Source: Streptomyces formicae (GTDB taxonomy: Bacteria; Actinomycetota; Actinomycetes; Streptomycetales; Streptomycetaceae). From it: a stretch of DNA of 64,000 bases. Positions 51,010 through 59,875 of this stretch are shown here, in pieces; within the stretch, counting starts at the first letter, position 1, and each line of letters begins with the position of its first letter. Below the pieces are notes generated by a model. The model worked only from the letters and a program-made list of their open reading frames with translations. It searched no databases and was not told where the DNA came from. The position numbers and the translations under genes are program-made. The stretch is taken from the NCBI RefSeq assembly GCF_002556545.1, contig NZ_CP022685.1, positions 496,001 to 560,000 of the forward strand, given 5' to 3'.

Positions 51010-51705
51010 ATGTCGAAGATCCTTTACGTCGTGACCGGCGCCGACCACTGGACGCTGGCCGACGGTTCCGCGCACCCCACCGGGTTCTGGGCCGAGGAGG
51101 CCGTCGCCCCCTACGAGGCGTTCAAGGAGGCGGGGCACGAGGTCGTCGTCGCCACGCCCGGCGGTGTCGTGCCCACGCTGGACCGGGGCTCGCTCGCGCC
51201 GGAGTTCAACGGCGGCCAGGAGGGCGCCGACCGGGTCGAGGCCGGGCTCGCCGCGTTCACCGAGCTCCAGCACCCCGTGAAGCTGTCCGAGGTGGACCTC
51301 GACGAGTACGCCGCGGTCTTCTACCCCGGCGGCCACGGCCCCATGGAGGACCTCTCCGTCTCCGCCGAGTCCGGCGACCTGCTGACCCGCGCGCTGGATT
51401 CCGGCAAGCCGCTCGGTGTGGTCTGTCACGCCCCTGCCGCGCTGCTCGCCGCCGCGCGGGCCGACGGCACCAACCCCTTCGCCGGATACCGCGTCACCGC
51501 GTTCACCAATGCCGAGGAGGCCCAGGCGGGCTTCGCCGACCGGGCGAAGTGGCTGCTCCAGGACCGGCTCGTCGCGGCGGGCGTGGACTTCCAGGAGGGC
51601 GAGCCCTGGGCGCCGCACGTGATCGTCGACCGCAACCTCGTCACCGGCCAGAACCCCGCGTCCGCCGCCCCGCTCGCCGCCGAGCTGCTCCGGAAACTGG
51701 CCTGA
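51010..51705 (+). CDS. DJ-1/PfpI-family protein (Hsp31-like)
   Basis: The 231-aa protein has the Hsp31/HchA-type plan: LYVVTGADHWTLADGSAHPTGFWAEEAVAPYEAFKEAGHEVVVATPGG, the acidic YAAVFYPGGHGPMEDL, and the nucleophile elbow GVVCHAPAALL with catalytic Cys. PHVIVDRNLVTGQNPASAAPLA is the usual C-terminus. Family roles are glyoxalase/deglycase, chaperone or protease. ATG 51010 has GGGAG 9-10 nt upstream; ATG 51001 lies directly on that site. Confidence 0.93.
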   Translation: MSKILYVVTGADHWTLADGSAHPTGFWAEEAVAPYEAFKEAGHEVVVATPGGVVPTLDRGSLAPEFNGGQEGADRVEAGLAAFTELQHPVKLSEVDLDEYAAVFYPGGHGPMEDLSVSAESGDLLTRALDSGKPLGVVCHAPAALLAAARADGTNPFAGYRVTAFTNAEEAQAGFADRAKWLLQDRLVAAGVDFQEGEPWAPHVIVDRNLVTGQNPASAAPLAAELLRKLA

Positions 51706-51809
51706 GCCGAGGCCGGTCGCCCTCGCGTCGCGCCTGAGCCGCCCGGCCGATCCCTGCCCTGGCGGCCCGGCTAATGTGTGCGCCTTCGGGTTCGGGCGCG
51801 AGGTGAGGG

Positions 51810-53087
51810 ATGTGGCTGCGCATGGGGGAAGGGCGGTCACTGGGACGGCGCTTCGGATGGCTGTGGACGGCGTTCGCGATCAGCACGTTCGGCACCTGGC
51901 TCGCGTTCGACGCGTTCCCCTTGATCGCGATCCTGGTGCTCGACGCGGGCACCACCCAGGTGTCCCTGCTCGCGGCCGCCGGGCTCGCGGTGGGGGCCGT
52001 GGTGGCGGTGCCGCTCGGCCCGTGGGTGGAGTTCCGCCGCAAGCGTCCGGTGATGGTCACGATGGACCTGATCCGGTGCGCGGCGCTCCTGAGCGTCCCC
52101 CTCGCGTACGCGTTCGACCTGCTCAGCTTCGCGCAGCTCCTGGTCGTCTCGGTGACGGTCGTCGCGGCCGACATCACGTTCAACGCGGCGAGCGGCGCCT
52201 TCCTCAAGTCGCTCGTGCCGCAGCAGGACCTGCTCGTCGCGAACAGCCGGTTCGAGTCGACCATGTGGACCGCCAGTGTGCTCGGGCCGCCGCTGGGCGG
52301 AGCCGCGCTCGGCCTCTTCGGACCGGTCCTCACGGTGACGGCCGACGCGCTCAGCTATCTGCTCTCGGCGGCGGGGATCCGTGCGATCGGCGGAAAGGAG
52401 GCCCACCCCGAGCGCCCCGAGCGTGCCTCGGGCGCGCCCGGCCTGCGCGCGGCGGACCTCCTCGACGGCTGGCGGTACATCCTGGGCCACCCGCTGCTGC
52501 GGCCGCTGTTCCTCAACTCGCTCCTGGTCAACAGCCTGATCATGGCGATCCACCCGCTGCTCGCCGTCCTCATGCTCGGCGACCTCGGGTTCGCCGCGTG
52601 GCAGTACGGGCTCGCCTTCGCGGTGCCGTGTCTCGGCGGCCTGATCGGCTCACGGCTCGCCCGCCCCCTCGCGGCCCGCTTCGGGCGGCACAGGGTTCTG
52701 CTCGTCGCCGGTGCGCTGCGCGCGTGCTGGTCCCTCGGTCTGGCGTTCGTCGGCCCCGGAGTCGCCGGTCTGGTGCTCGTCATGGGCATCGAGTTCGGCC
52801 TCATCATCAGCGCGGGTGTCTTCAACCCGATGCTCGCCACCCAGCGCCTCGAACAGACCCCGAAGGACCGGGTCGCCCGCACCCTGACCGCCTGGTCGGT
52901 CACCGGCAAGCTGACCACCGCCGCCATGACGGCCCTGTGGGGTCTGCTCGCCGCCCTCACCGGGCCCCGTACGGCGATCGCGGTCGCCGGTGCCCTGCTC
53001 CTCGCCTCGCCCTTGCTGCTCCCCCGCAAGGAACACACGCCGCGGACCGGCGACCGCTACACCGACCCGTTGGCCAAGGCGCCGTAG
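51810..53087 (+). CDS. MFS transporter
   Basis: The 425-aa integral membrane protein has about 12 hydrophobic segments. The first is LWTAFAISTFGTWLAFDAFPLIAILVL. The A-motif-like loop VPLGPWVEFRRKRPVMVTMDLIR follows TM2-TM3, and PLAARFGRHRVLLVAGALRA marks the second half. It is the short MFS type used for efflux of drugs or small metabolites. The 3' end overlaps the convergent VanX-like gene by 31 nt. Confidence 0.9.
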   Translation: MWLRMGEGRSLGRRFGWLWTAFAISTFGTWLAFDAFPLIAILVLDAGTTQVSLLAAAGLAVGAVVAVPLGPWVEFRRKRPVMVTMDLIRCAALLSVPLAYAFDLLSFAQLLVVSVTVVAADITFNAASGAFLKSLVPQQDLLVANSRFESTMWTASVLGPPLGGAALGLFGPVLTVTADALSYLLSAAGIRAIGGKEAHPERPERASGAPGLRAADLLDGWRYILGHPLLRPLFLNSLLVNSLIMAIHPLLAVLMLGDLGFAAWQYGLAFAVPCLGGLIGSRLARPLAARFGRHRVLLVAGALRACWSLGLAFVGPGVAGLVLVMGIEFGLIISAGVFNPMLATQRLEQTPKDRVARTLTAWSVTGKLTTAAMTALWGLLAALTGPRTAIAVAGALLLASPLLLPRKEHTPRTGDRYTDPLAKAP

Positions 53088-53713
53088 GTCATCGGTCCGT
53101 ACCGGGCGGTGGGGGAGCTGGTCGCGTAGGCCCAGTAGCGGTCGCCGTACGACCAGTGCCACCACTCCGTGGGGTAGTTGACCAGGCCCGCCATGGCGAG
53201 GGCCGCCGAGAGGGTGCGGCGGTTGCGGCGGGCGGCGGTGGAGACGCCGTCGGCGTCCGTGTAACAGCCGCCGTCGCTCTCCTCGGGGCTGGCGTTCACC
53301 GGGGTGCCCAGGTCGAGTTCGGTGCCCGCCACGGTGCACAGGGTGACGTCGACGGCGGCACCCGCGACGTGCGGGCCCACTTCGGGCGGCGACAGGGAGC
53401 GGCTCGTCTGCATGTGCAGATGCTCGTCCGACCAGTGCGGATGGGCGCATCTGAGTTCGGCCGCGTAGTCCTCGAAGTACTTGATCTGCAAGGACAGCGG
53501 CCGATAGCCCTCGGTGACCAGGAGCCGCAGCCCCTCGGGGAGCAGCCGGGCGGCGCGGGCGAGGCGCCAGGCCACGCCCTCGCGCAGTTGCGCGTAGGCC
53601 CCGGCCTGGTCGGCGAGCCGTTCGTCGACGTCCACGAACGGCAGTTGGCGCAGGTCGACGAGGGGCTCGCCGCACTCGTGGACCGGGATGTCGACGACTC
53701 TGGGGTCGTTCAT
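53057..53713 (-). CDS. M15D family D-Ala-D-Ala dipeptidase (VanX-like)
   Basis: The 218-aa zinc dipeptidase has LLVTEGYRPLSLQIKYFEDY with the catalytic Arg, a zinc motif GPHVAGAAVDVTL (HxxGxAxD) and NYPTEWWHWSYGDRYWAYAT, carrying catalytic Glu and the zinc His, the family signature. VanX hydrolyses D-Ala-D-Ala; chromosomal relatives without vanHA serve in peptidoglycan turnover. ATG 53713 is used; a TTG at 53731 behind AAGGAG is an equally good start by ribosome-site criteria. Confidence 0.9.
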   Translation of the reverse strand: MNDPRVVDIPVHECGEPLVDLRQLPFVDVDERLADQAGAYAQLREGVAWRLARAARLLPEGLRLLVTEGYRPLSLQIKYFEDYAAELRCAHPHWSDEHLHMQTSRSLSPPEVGPHVAGAAVDVTLCTVAGTELDLGTPVNASPEESDGGCYTDADGVSTAARRNRRTLSAALAMAGLVNYPTEWWHWSYGDRYWAYATSSPTARYGPMTYGALANGSV

Positions 53714-53766
53714 GAGGATGATCGGCGGCAAGCTCGGCTCCTTCGGGACAGGAGTGACGGGCACAG

Positions 53767-53798
53767 CTCCGGGGGCGGGCTGCCGCCCGCCCCCGGAG
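53767..53798. terminator. GC hairpin in the VanX-SARP intergenic region
   Basis: Perfect 14-bp arms CTCCGGGGGCGGGC and its complement with a TGCC loop. It could end transcription from the SARP gene or act in the 5' leader of the VanX-like gene. Confidence 0.55.
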
Positions 53799-53830
53799 TC
53801 CCCCTTCTTTGCAGTGGCTCCACGCGAAGT

Positions 53831-53869
53831 ACGGCCCATACGGCCGACTGACTCGGTCGTATGGGCCGT
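53831..53869 (-). terminator. probable terminator of the SARP regulator gene
   Basis: Arms ACGGCCCATACG and CGTATGGGCCGT (12 bp, perfect) enclose an inner CCGA/TCGG stem. It lies 120 nt past the stop codon of the SARP gene. Confidence 0.7.
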
Positions 53870-53990
53870 GCGAGGCAACAGTGGCCTATCCCCCGTGATG
53901 TCCCCCGTTGCTGTCGGCCTGTTGGCGCCGCCGACTCCCTGAGCATGCCGGGGGCCGCTGCAAGTTCTCTGCAAATCCGCACCAAGCGGG

Positions 53991-56900
53991 TCAGCCGTCC
54001 GGTTCGTCCCGTTCTCGTGCTTCGTACGCGGTGAAGACCTGCCGCGCCTCCGCGCGCAGCGCCCGGGCCCCCACCGCATCCCCCGCCGCCTCCCGGGTGG
54101 CGGCGAGGTCGCGCAGGGTGCGGGCGCGGGGCAGCGGCAGTTCCAGGGCCGACCAGCGGGCGGCGGCATCGGACAGGTGCCGCTCGGCGCTTTCGAGGCG
54201 GCCCGCCGCCAGCTCGCACTCGCCGAGGGTGCGCAGGGCGAGCGCCTCGCCGAAGCGGTCGTGATGGGCGCGACAGGTCTCCAGGACGGACCGCAGATCG
54301 GCGGCCGCCATGTCCCAACGCCCGAGGCGGAAGCGGCACTTGGCCCGCGCCTGGATCGCGTACGCCGCCATCAGCGGGTCCCCGATGGCGCTCAGGAGCC
54401 GCACCGCGCGGTCGGAGAACTCCTCCGCCTCCGCGTACGCGCCGAGTGCCCGGTGCACCAGGCCGATCGAGCGGAGCGTGAGCGCCTCGCCGCGACGGCT
54501 GCCGAGGCTTCGGTAGGCCCGCAGGGACTCGTCGAGGAGGGTGAACGCCGCCTCGTGCTCGCCGAGTTCGAGGTGGACGGTGCCCGCGAAGCGGCAGGAG
54601 AGGCCGAGGCCCGGGTCGTCGCCGAGCGCGCGGAAGTCGTCGACCGCCCGCGTCAGCGCGTCGAGCGCGGCGCGCAGGCCGCCCGCCTCGCGCAGGGCGC
54701 TGCCGAGACCGGCGAGGGCGGCGGCCCTGCCGCGCGTGTCGCCGAGTTCGGTGCACAGGCGCGCGGCGAGGCGGAAGTACGCCTGCGACTCGGCGAAGCG
54801 GTCCTGTTCGTAGCGGAGCTGGCCGAGGCCGATGAGCAGCAGGGCCTCGCCGGAGCGGTCCTCGGCACGGCGTGCGGCGGCCAGGGCGGCGTCGTGACTG
54901 CGCCACCACGCCTCGAAGCGGTTGCCGACGGCGTACGCGGACGAGCACAGGGCGGCCGCGGCCTCGCAGGCCAGGGTGTGCAGGTCGTAGGCGGCCGCGC
55001 GCTCCACAGCGGCGGCGAAGGCGTCGGCCTCCGCCTCGAACCAGGCGGCGGGGTCGGCGAGGGCCCGCCGGGTGGCCTCGGGCCCGACGGGGCGCACGAG
55101 GTCGCGCAGCGCGGCGGAGGCCGCGCTCACGGGGCCGCTGGAGTCCAGGAAGCCGCGGTGCAGCTCGACCGCGCCGGAGGGGGTGGCGGACGCGACGCGG
55201 CCGGTCAGCCAGAGCCCGGCGCCGAGGGCCCGGCCGATGGCGGCGGCGCGTTCGGCGGGCGGGTCCTCGGCCTCGGCGCGTTCGGCGGCGTAGACCCGTA
55301 CGAGGTCGTGCGGCCCGAACCGGGGCTGTCCTGCCCGGTCGACGCCGGTGCAGTGCAGCAGTTGGGCGTCGATGAGCTGCTCCACGACGCGGTCCGCGGC
55401 GGCCTCCGACACGTCGAGCAGCGCGGCGATCACCCAGGCGGCGACGTCGGGCGCGGCGAGCAGCCCGATGCGTTGCAGGGCGGTGCGCGCCGCGGTGTCC
55501 AGGGAGCGGAAGCTCAGACCGAGTCCGGCCCGTACCTCCAGATCGCCGACGGCGAGTTCGTCCAGGCGGCGGCGTTCGTCGGCGAGCCGCTCGGCGAGCG
55601 TCCGCGCGGTCCAGTGTCGGCGCGTGGCGAGCCGGGCACCGGCGATCCTGATGGCCAGCGGCAGGCCGCCGCACAGCTCGACGATGCGCCGGGCGGCCGC
55701 GGGTTCGGCGCGCACCCGCGACTCCCCCGCGACCTTGGCGAGCAGGCGGCTGCCCGTCTCGGTCTCCAGCACGTCGAGGTCGGTGCGGTGGGTGCAGGGC
55801 AGGCCGCCGAGTCGGGAGCGCGCCGTGATGAGCACGCCGCAGGTGGCACTGCCGGGCAGCAGCGGGCGCACCTGTGACTCGCTGCCCGCGTCGTCGAGTA
55901 CGAGCAGCATGCGGCGCCCCGCGACCAGGCTGCGGAAGAGGTCCCTGCGTTCGGCGTCCCCCTCGGGCGGGTCGGCGCCGAGCGCGCGCAGCAGCCTCCC
56001 GAGGACTTCGCCGGGCGTCACGGGGTCGGTGGCGCCGCGCAGCTCGGCGTACAGCTGCCCGTCCGGGTAGGCGTCGGCGACCCGGTGGGCCGCCGTGACG
56101 CCGAGCACGGACTTGCCCACGCCGCCGGGGCCCGAGAGGACGACGACGGGCATGGTGTCGTGCTGTCCCGTCAGCGCGGTGCTGATCTCCCGCACCTGTG
56201 CGTCGCGTCCGGTGAAGTCGCCGATGGCGGGCGGCAGCAGGGCGGGGGCCGGAGCGGCTGCCGCCGGGGCGGCGGCCTGGCCCGCGCCGTCCTCCGGTGC
56301 GGGCAGCAGCCCGTCGTCCGCCCGCAGGATCGCCTCGTACATCCCCTGGAGCCCGGGCCCGGGATCGATCCCCAGCTCGTCGGCGAGTACGTCGCGGCCC
56401 TCCGCGTACACCGCGAGCGCGTCCGCCTGGCGGCCCAACCGGTACAGGGCGACCATCAGTTGGCCGCGCAGCCGCTCCCGCGTGGGGTGCGTGGCGACCA
56501 GGGCGGTGAGTTCGGCGACCAGTTCCGTCTCGCGGCCCGTCTGGGCCAGGTCCGCGGCGATGCGCTCCTCCAGGGCCGCCTGGCGCGCCTCCTCCAGCTG
56601 GTCGGCCATGGCGCGCAGCGTCTCGCCGATCCCGCCGAGCGCGGGGCCGCGCCACAGGTCGAGCGCGGCGCCGAGCAGCCGGGCGGCCGCCGCGTGATCG
56701 CCCGCGGCGGCGGCCTGCCGTCCCTGGCCCGTGAGGCGCTCGAACGCGGCGCGGTCGACGAAGGAGCCGTCCGCGTGGATCAGATAGCCGGGCGGCCGGG
56801 TCTCGATGGCGTCGGCGGACAGCGCGCGGCGCAGCGCGGAGACGTACGACTGGATCAGGGAGCGCGCGGTGTCCGGCGGCCGGTCGCCCCAGATGACGTC

Positions 56901-57062
56901 GATCAGGGTGTCGGCGGACACCACCCGGCCCGGCTGCAGGAGCAGCGCCGCGAGCAGCGCGCGCGGCTTGGGGCCGCCGAGGCTCAGGCGTCGTCCCGCG
57001 CGCCACGCCTCGACCGGTCCCAGCAAGCGGTAGTCGGTGTCCCTGTCCACGCCCATCTCCAT
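53991..57062 (-). CDS. AfsR/SARP-family transcriptional regulator with NB-ARC and TPR domains
   Basis: The 1023-aa protein has an OmpR-like DNA-binding domain (YRLLGPVEAWRAGRRLSLGGPKPRALLAALLLQPGRVVSADTLIDVIWGDRPPDTARSLIQSYVSALRR, residues 10-100), a BTAD domain (SFVDRAAFERLTGQGR... LYRLGRQADALAVYAEGRDVLADELGIDPGPGLQGMYEAIL, to about 250), NB-ARC ATPase (VVVLSGPGGVGKSVLGV, MLLVLDDAGSESQVRPLLPG, GGLPLAIRIAGARLA, 310-560), and C-terminal TPRs (680-1000). Its start is uncertain between ATG 57062, ATG 57056 and GTG 57050; the last has GGAG at a good distance. AfsR-type proteins activate secondary-metabolite genes; no antibiotic cluster is in the window. Confidence 0.94.
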   Translation of the reverse strand: MEMGVDRDTDYRLLGPVEAWRAGRRLSLGGPKPRALLAALLLQPGRVVSADTLIDVIWGDRPPDTARSLIQSYVSALRRALSADAIETRPPGYLIHADGSFVDRAAFERLTGQGRQAAAAGDHAAAARLLGAALDLWRGPALGGIGETLRAMADQLEEARQAALEERIAADLAQTGRETELVAELTALVATHPTRERLRGQLMVALYRLGRQADALAVYAEGRDVLADELGIDPGPGLQGMYEAILRADDGLLPAPEDGAGQAAAPAAAAPAPALLPPAIGDFTGRDAQVREISTALTGQHDTMPVVVLSGPGGVGKSVLGVTAAHRVADAYPDGQLYAELRGATDPVTPGEVLGRLLRALGADPPEGDAERRDLFRSLVAGRRMLLVLDDAGSESQVRPLLPGSATCGVLITARSRLGGLPCTHRTDLDVLETETGSRLLAKVAGESRVRAEPAAARRIVELCGGLPLAIRIAGARLATRRHWTARTLAERLADERRRLDELAVGDLEVRAGLGLSFRSLDTAARTALQRIGLLAAPDVAAWVIAALLDVSEAAADRVVEQLIDAQLLHCTGVDRAGQPRFGPHDLVRVYAAERAEAEDPPAERAAAIGRALGAGLWLTGRVASATPSGAVELHRGFLDSSGPVSAASAALRDLVRPVGPEATRRALADPAAWFEAEADAFAAAVERAAAYDLHTLACEAAAALCSSAYAVGNRFEAWWRSHDAALAAARRAEDRSGEALLLIGLGQLRYEQDRFAESQAYFRLAARLCTELGDTRGRAAALAGLGSALREAGGLRAALDALTRAVDDFRALGDDPGLGLSCRFAGTVHLELGEHEAAFTLLDESLRAYRSLGSRRGEALTLRSIGLVHRALGAYAEAEEFSDRAVRLLSAIGDPLMAAYAIQARAKCRFRLGRWDMAAADLRSVLETCRAHHDRFGEALALRTLGECELAAGRLESAERHLSDAAARWSALELPLPRARTLRDLAATREAAGDAVGARALRAEARQVFTAYEARERDEPDG

Positions 57063-57230
57063 GGGTCTTCGCCCCGCGCCGCCCCCCGCTCCCGGCCCCC
57101 ACCCCAGGCCGACTGGCATGTTACGTCCGCCGGGACCCAACTGGCGCACCCGGAAAGGGAATCAAGCCACCGGCCAGCGCGCCGCCCCCCGCTCCCCGCC
57201 CCGGCGGCCCTGATCGCATAGGGTCGGCGG

Positions 57231-57851
57231 ATGGCGAAGTACTTCGACGTTCACCCCGAGAACCCCCAGCGGCGCATCATCGGCAGCGTGGTGGACAGCA
57301 TCCGGTCCGGCGCGCTCGTCGCCTATCCGACGGATTCCTGTTTCGCGCTCGGCTGCCAGCTCGGCAACCGCGAGGGCATGGGCCGCATCCGCTCGATCCG
57401 CAACCTCGACGAGCGGCACCACTTCACGCTGGTCTGCGAGAACTTCGCACAGCTGGGCCAGTTCGTGTACGTCGACAACGACGTGTTCCGCGCGATCAAG
57501 GCCGCGACCCCGGGCAGCTACACGTTCATCCTGCCCGCGACCAAGGAAGTGCCGCGCCAGCTCCTGCACCCGAAGAAGAAGACGGTGGGCGTCCGCATCC
57601 CGGACCACACGGTGACCCAGGCGCTCCTCGCCGAGCTGGGCGAGCCGCTCCTGTCCAGCACACTCCTGCTGCCGGACGAGGAGGAGCCGCTGACCCAGGG
57701 CTGGGAGATCAAGGAGCGGCTCGATCACGTGGTGGACGCCGTCGTGGACTCGGGCGACTGCGGCACCGAGCCGACGACGGTCATCGACTTCTCCAGCGGC
57801 GAGGCCGAGATCGTGCGCAGGGGCGCGGGCGACACCGCGCCGTTCGAGTAG
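57231..57851 (+). CDS. YciO/Sua5/YrdC-family protein (L-threonylcarbamoyladenylate synthase type)
   Basis: The 206-aa protein has the YrdC fold: IGSVVDSIRSGALVAYPTDSCFALGCQLGNREGMGRIRSIRNLDERHHFTLVCENFAQLGQFVYVDNDVFRAIKAATPGSYTFILPATKEVPRQL. The KKKTVGVRIPDHTVTQALL and LLSSTLLLP motifs match the YciO branch more than full-length Sua5 (no C-terminal domain). The tRNA t6A role is established for the YrdC family; for YciO it is less certain. It converges on the reductase gene over a strong terminator. Confidence 0.92.
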   Translation: MAKYFDVHPENPQRRIIGSVVDSIRSGALVAYPTDSCFALGCQLGNREGMGRIRSIRNLDERHHFTLVCENFAQLGQFVYVDNDVFRAIKAATPGSYTFILPATKEVPRQLLHPKKKTVGVRIPDHTVTQALLAELGEPLLSSTLLLPDEEEPLTQGWEIKERLDHVVDAVVDSGDCGTEPTTVIDFSSGEAEIVRRGAGDTAPFE

Positions 57852-57869
57852 GCGGGGCCCCGACCGACG

Positions 57870-57908
57870 ACGGAGGCCGCGGCGCACTCGGTGCGCCGCG
57901 GCCTCCGT
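57870..57908. terminator. bidirectional terminator between YciO-type gene and ferredoxin reductase
   Basis: Perfect 17-bp arms ACGGAGGCCGCGGCGCA / complement with a CTCGG loop, between two convergent stops. Confidence 0.9.
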
Positions 57909-57926
57909 GCCGGTCCGGACGTGTGG

Positions 57927-59291
57927 TTACGCGCCGCTCGCGTCGAGCATGTCCGCGCGCTCGACGATCTTCACGCGCTCGCGGCCCTGCGGCTCGCCGA
58001 GCGCCTTCTCGGCGGCGTCCAGGCGGTACCAGCCGTCCCACGTGGTGAAGCGGACGTTCCGCTCGCCCAGGAAGGCGTCGACGGCCTCCGGAGCGGGCGC
58101 GGTGGGGGTGTGCAGGCGGCCGTTGGCGTGGTCGTCGAGGAGGCTGGCGACCGTCTCGTTGGCGTCGCCCTTGGTGTGGCCGATCAGGCCCACGGGACCG
58201 CGCCTGATCCAGCCGGTGACGTACGTGGACGTGAGGTGCTCGCCGGACTCCTCGATCACGCGTCCCGCCTCGTCGGGAACCGTGCCGGAGGCGACGTCCC
58301 AGGGCAGCTTGGGCAGCTCGTCGGAGAGGTAGCCGACGGCGCGGTAGACGGCGCCGAGGTCCCAGTCCTTGAACTCGCCGGTGCCCTTCACGTTGCCGGT
58401 GCCGTCGAGGGCGGTGCGCTCGGTGCGCAGGCCGACGACCTCGCCGTCCTCGCCGAGGATCTCGACGGGCGACTCGAAGAAGTGCAGGAAGAGCTTGTGC
58501 GGCCGGTCGCCGACGTCGCGGATCGCCCAGTTCTCCAGGGTCTTGGCGACCATGTCCGCCTGCTTGTTGCCGCGCCGGGTGGCGATCGACCCTTCGTCGT
58601 AGTCGATGTCCTCGGGGTCGACGATGACCTCGATGTTCGGGGAGTGGTCGAGCTCCCTGAGCTCCATCGGGCTGAACTTGGCCTGGGCGGGGCCGCGGCG
58701 ACCGAAGACGTGCACCTCGAGGGCCTTGTTGGCCTTGAGTCCCTCGTGGACGTTGGCCGGGATCTCGGTCGGAAGCAGTTCCTCCGCGGTCTTGGCGAGG
58801 ATGCGCGCGACGTCGAGTGCGACGTTGCCGACGCCGAGGACGGCGACCTTCTCCGCGTCGAGGGGCCAGGTCCGCGGGACGTCGGGGTGTCCGTCGTACC
58901 AGGAGACGAAGTCCGCGGCGCCGTACGAACCGGCGAGGTCGATGCCGGGTATGTCCAGCGCCCTGTCGGCGGTCGCGCCCGTGGAGAAGATCACTCCGTC
59001 GTAGAACTCGCGCAGGTCGTCCAGGCTGATGTCGCCCGGGTAGTCGACGTTGCCGAAGAGGCGGATCTGGGGCTTGTCGAGGACCTGGTGCAGGGCCGTG
59101 ATGATGCCCTTGATGCGCGGGTGGTCGGGGGCGACACCGTAGCGGATCAGACCGAAGGGGGCGGGCATCCGCTCGAAGAGGTCGATGGAGACACCGGGCT
59201 CGACGGCAACTGCGGATTTGAGCAGCGCGTCGGCGGCGTAGATCCCGGCGGGGCCGGCTCCGACAATGGCTACCCGCAGAGGGCGAGGCAT
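57927..59291 (-). CDS. fprA: ferredoxin/adrenodoxin-NADP+ reductase, FprA type
   Basis: The 454-aa flavoenzyme has an N-terminal FAD motif RVAIVGAGPAGIYAADALL, LFERMPAPFGLIRYGVAPDHPRIKGI (adrenodoxin reductase signature), NADP motif VAVLGVGNVALDVARIL, VHVFGRRGPAQAKFSPMELREL, and TGWIRRGPVGLIGHTKGDANETV near the C-terminus. It passes electrons from NADPH to ferredoxins. An iron-box-like site lies 64 nt upstream, suggesting IdeR/DmdR control. Confidence 0.95.
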   Translation of the reverse strand: MPRPLRVAIVGAGPAGIYAADALLKSAVAVEPGVSIDLFERMPAPFGLIRYGVAPDHPRIKGIITALHQVLDKPQIRLFGNVDYPGDISLDDLREFYDGVIFSTGATADRALDIPGIDLAGSYGAADFVSWYDGHPDVPRTWPLDAEKVAVLGVGNVALDVARILAKTAEELLPTEIPANVHEGLKANKALEVHVFGRRGPAQAKFSPMELRELDHSPNIEVIVDPEDIDYDEGSIATRRGNKQADMVAKTLENWAIRDVGDRPHKLFLHFFESPVEILGEDGEVVGLRTERTALDGTGNVKGTGEFKDWDLGAVYRAVGYLSDELPKLPWDVASGTVPDEAGRVIEESGEHLTSTYVTGWIRRGPVGLIGHTKGDANETVASLLDDHANGRLHTPTAPAPEAVDAFLGERNVRFTTWDGWYRLDAAEKALGEPQGRERVKIVERADMLDASGA

Positions 59292-59354
59292 GTTCAGGTT
59301 CCCTTCGAGCGGTGGCGGTACGCGTCTCGTAGCGGCGGTACTCAGCGGGAAGCC

Positions 59355-59373
59355 TAAACTAAGGCAAGCCTAA
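59355..59373. promoter_or_regulatory. iron-box-like IdeR/DmdR operator upstream of fprA
   Basis: TAAACTAAGGCAAGCCTAA matches the 19-bp actinobacterial iron-box consensus TTAGGTTAGGCTAACCTAA at 13 of 19 positions by my alignment, best in the right half AGGCAAGCCTAA. It is centred about 73 nt before the fprA start, as expected for an operator. Confidence 0.55.
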
Positions 59374-59649
59374 GTCAGTAGGCGGGTCCGATCTATGACC
59401 CCATAAGCCGCACTTATGACCCGGCACCACGCTGTCGCCACGGGGTCCCCGACGGGCGCTGACCTCCCCCGCTGCCGTATCCGTCCCCGCACTCGCGGGC
59501 GTGGACGGTTTATGCAGGTGCCGGATGAGGGCACGCTCGCGGGGCTGACGCTGGCTGTTTACCCGTGTATTCATGTCATGCACGTCGGGAGTCACCGAGG
59601 AAACACTGATCCCTTGCCGCAATGAAGCAACAAGAAGGAGATCTCAACC
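59374..59649. other. intergenic region upstream of XRE gene, promoter-like
   Basis: An unusually AT-rich region for this genome with a dyad CATAAG-CCGCA-CTTATG at 59402-59418 and an A/T-rich stretch CTGTTTACCCGTGTATTC near 59550-59575. It probably contains the promoter for the short peptide at 59650 and the XRE gene. No gene seen. Confidence 0.5.
59402..59418. promoter_or_regulatory. inverted repeat in fprA/XRE divergent region
   Basis: CATAAG-CCGCA-CTTATG, perfect 6-bp arms, flanked by a repeated ATGACC on both sides (TATGACC before, TATGACC after). It resembles a regulator binding site; the binding protein is unknown, and the downstream XRE protein is one candidate. Confidence 0.45.
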
Positions 59650-59778
59650 GTGCTTCACGTGACGCTGCGCACGTCAACTTCCGTCGCGGATTTCAGAGCC
59701 ACCCCGCCCTCGAAAAGGAAGGACACCGCAAGGATCGCACCCGGCCCCGGCGAATCGGATACCACGGGCTGGGACTGA
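59650..59778 (+). CDS. candidate short peptide, 42 aa, unknown function
   Basis: A GTG-started frame of 42 codons begins 9 nt after AAGGAG (59635-59640), a good ribosome site. It encodes MLHVTLRTSTSVADFRATPP, then a basic SKRKDTARIAP and an acidic PGPGESDTTGWD C-terminus. A basic leader with an acidic Thr/Gly/Trp/Asp tail is compatible with a short modified-peptide precursor or a signalling peptide, but no family is recognised and a 79-codon frame overlaps it in another phase. It lies upstream of the XRE regulator, about 98 nt away. Confidence 0.35.
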   Translation: MLHVTLRTSTSVADFRATPPSKRKDTARIAPGPGESDTTGWD

Positions 59779-59875
59779 GCATGCCGCCGCGCCACCGTGC
59801 GGCAGCCCTTGCGAAAGAGCGTCTTCTCATGGCGGAAGGACCGAAATCCCGTTGGCCGGGTTGACTGGAGGGGCT

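Noticed and set aside
53710..57102. 1130-codon frame in the SARP gene region
   Set aside because: Same strand but different phase from the SARP gene; Arg/Ala/Gly-rich shadow.
59622..59864. 80-aa frame starting MKQQEGDLNRAS
   Set aside because: It has an ATG but no ribosome site of its own (AAGGAG lies inside it) and lower third-position GC than the 59650 frame; kept only as a competitor.
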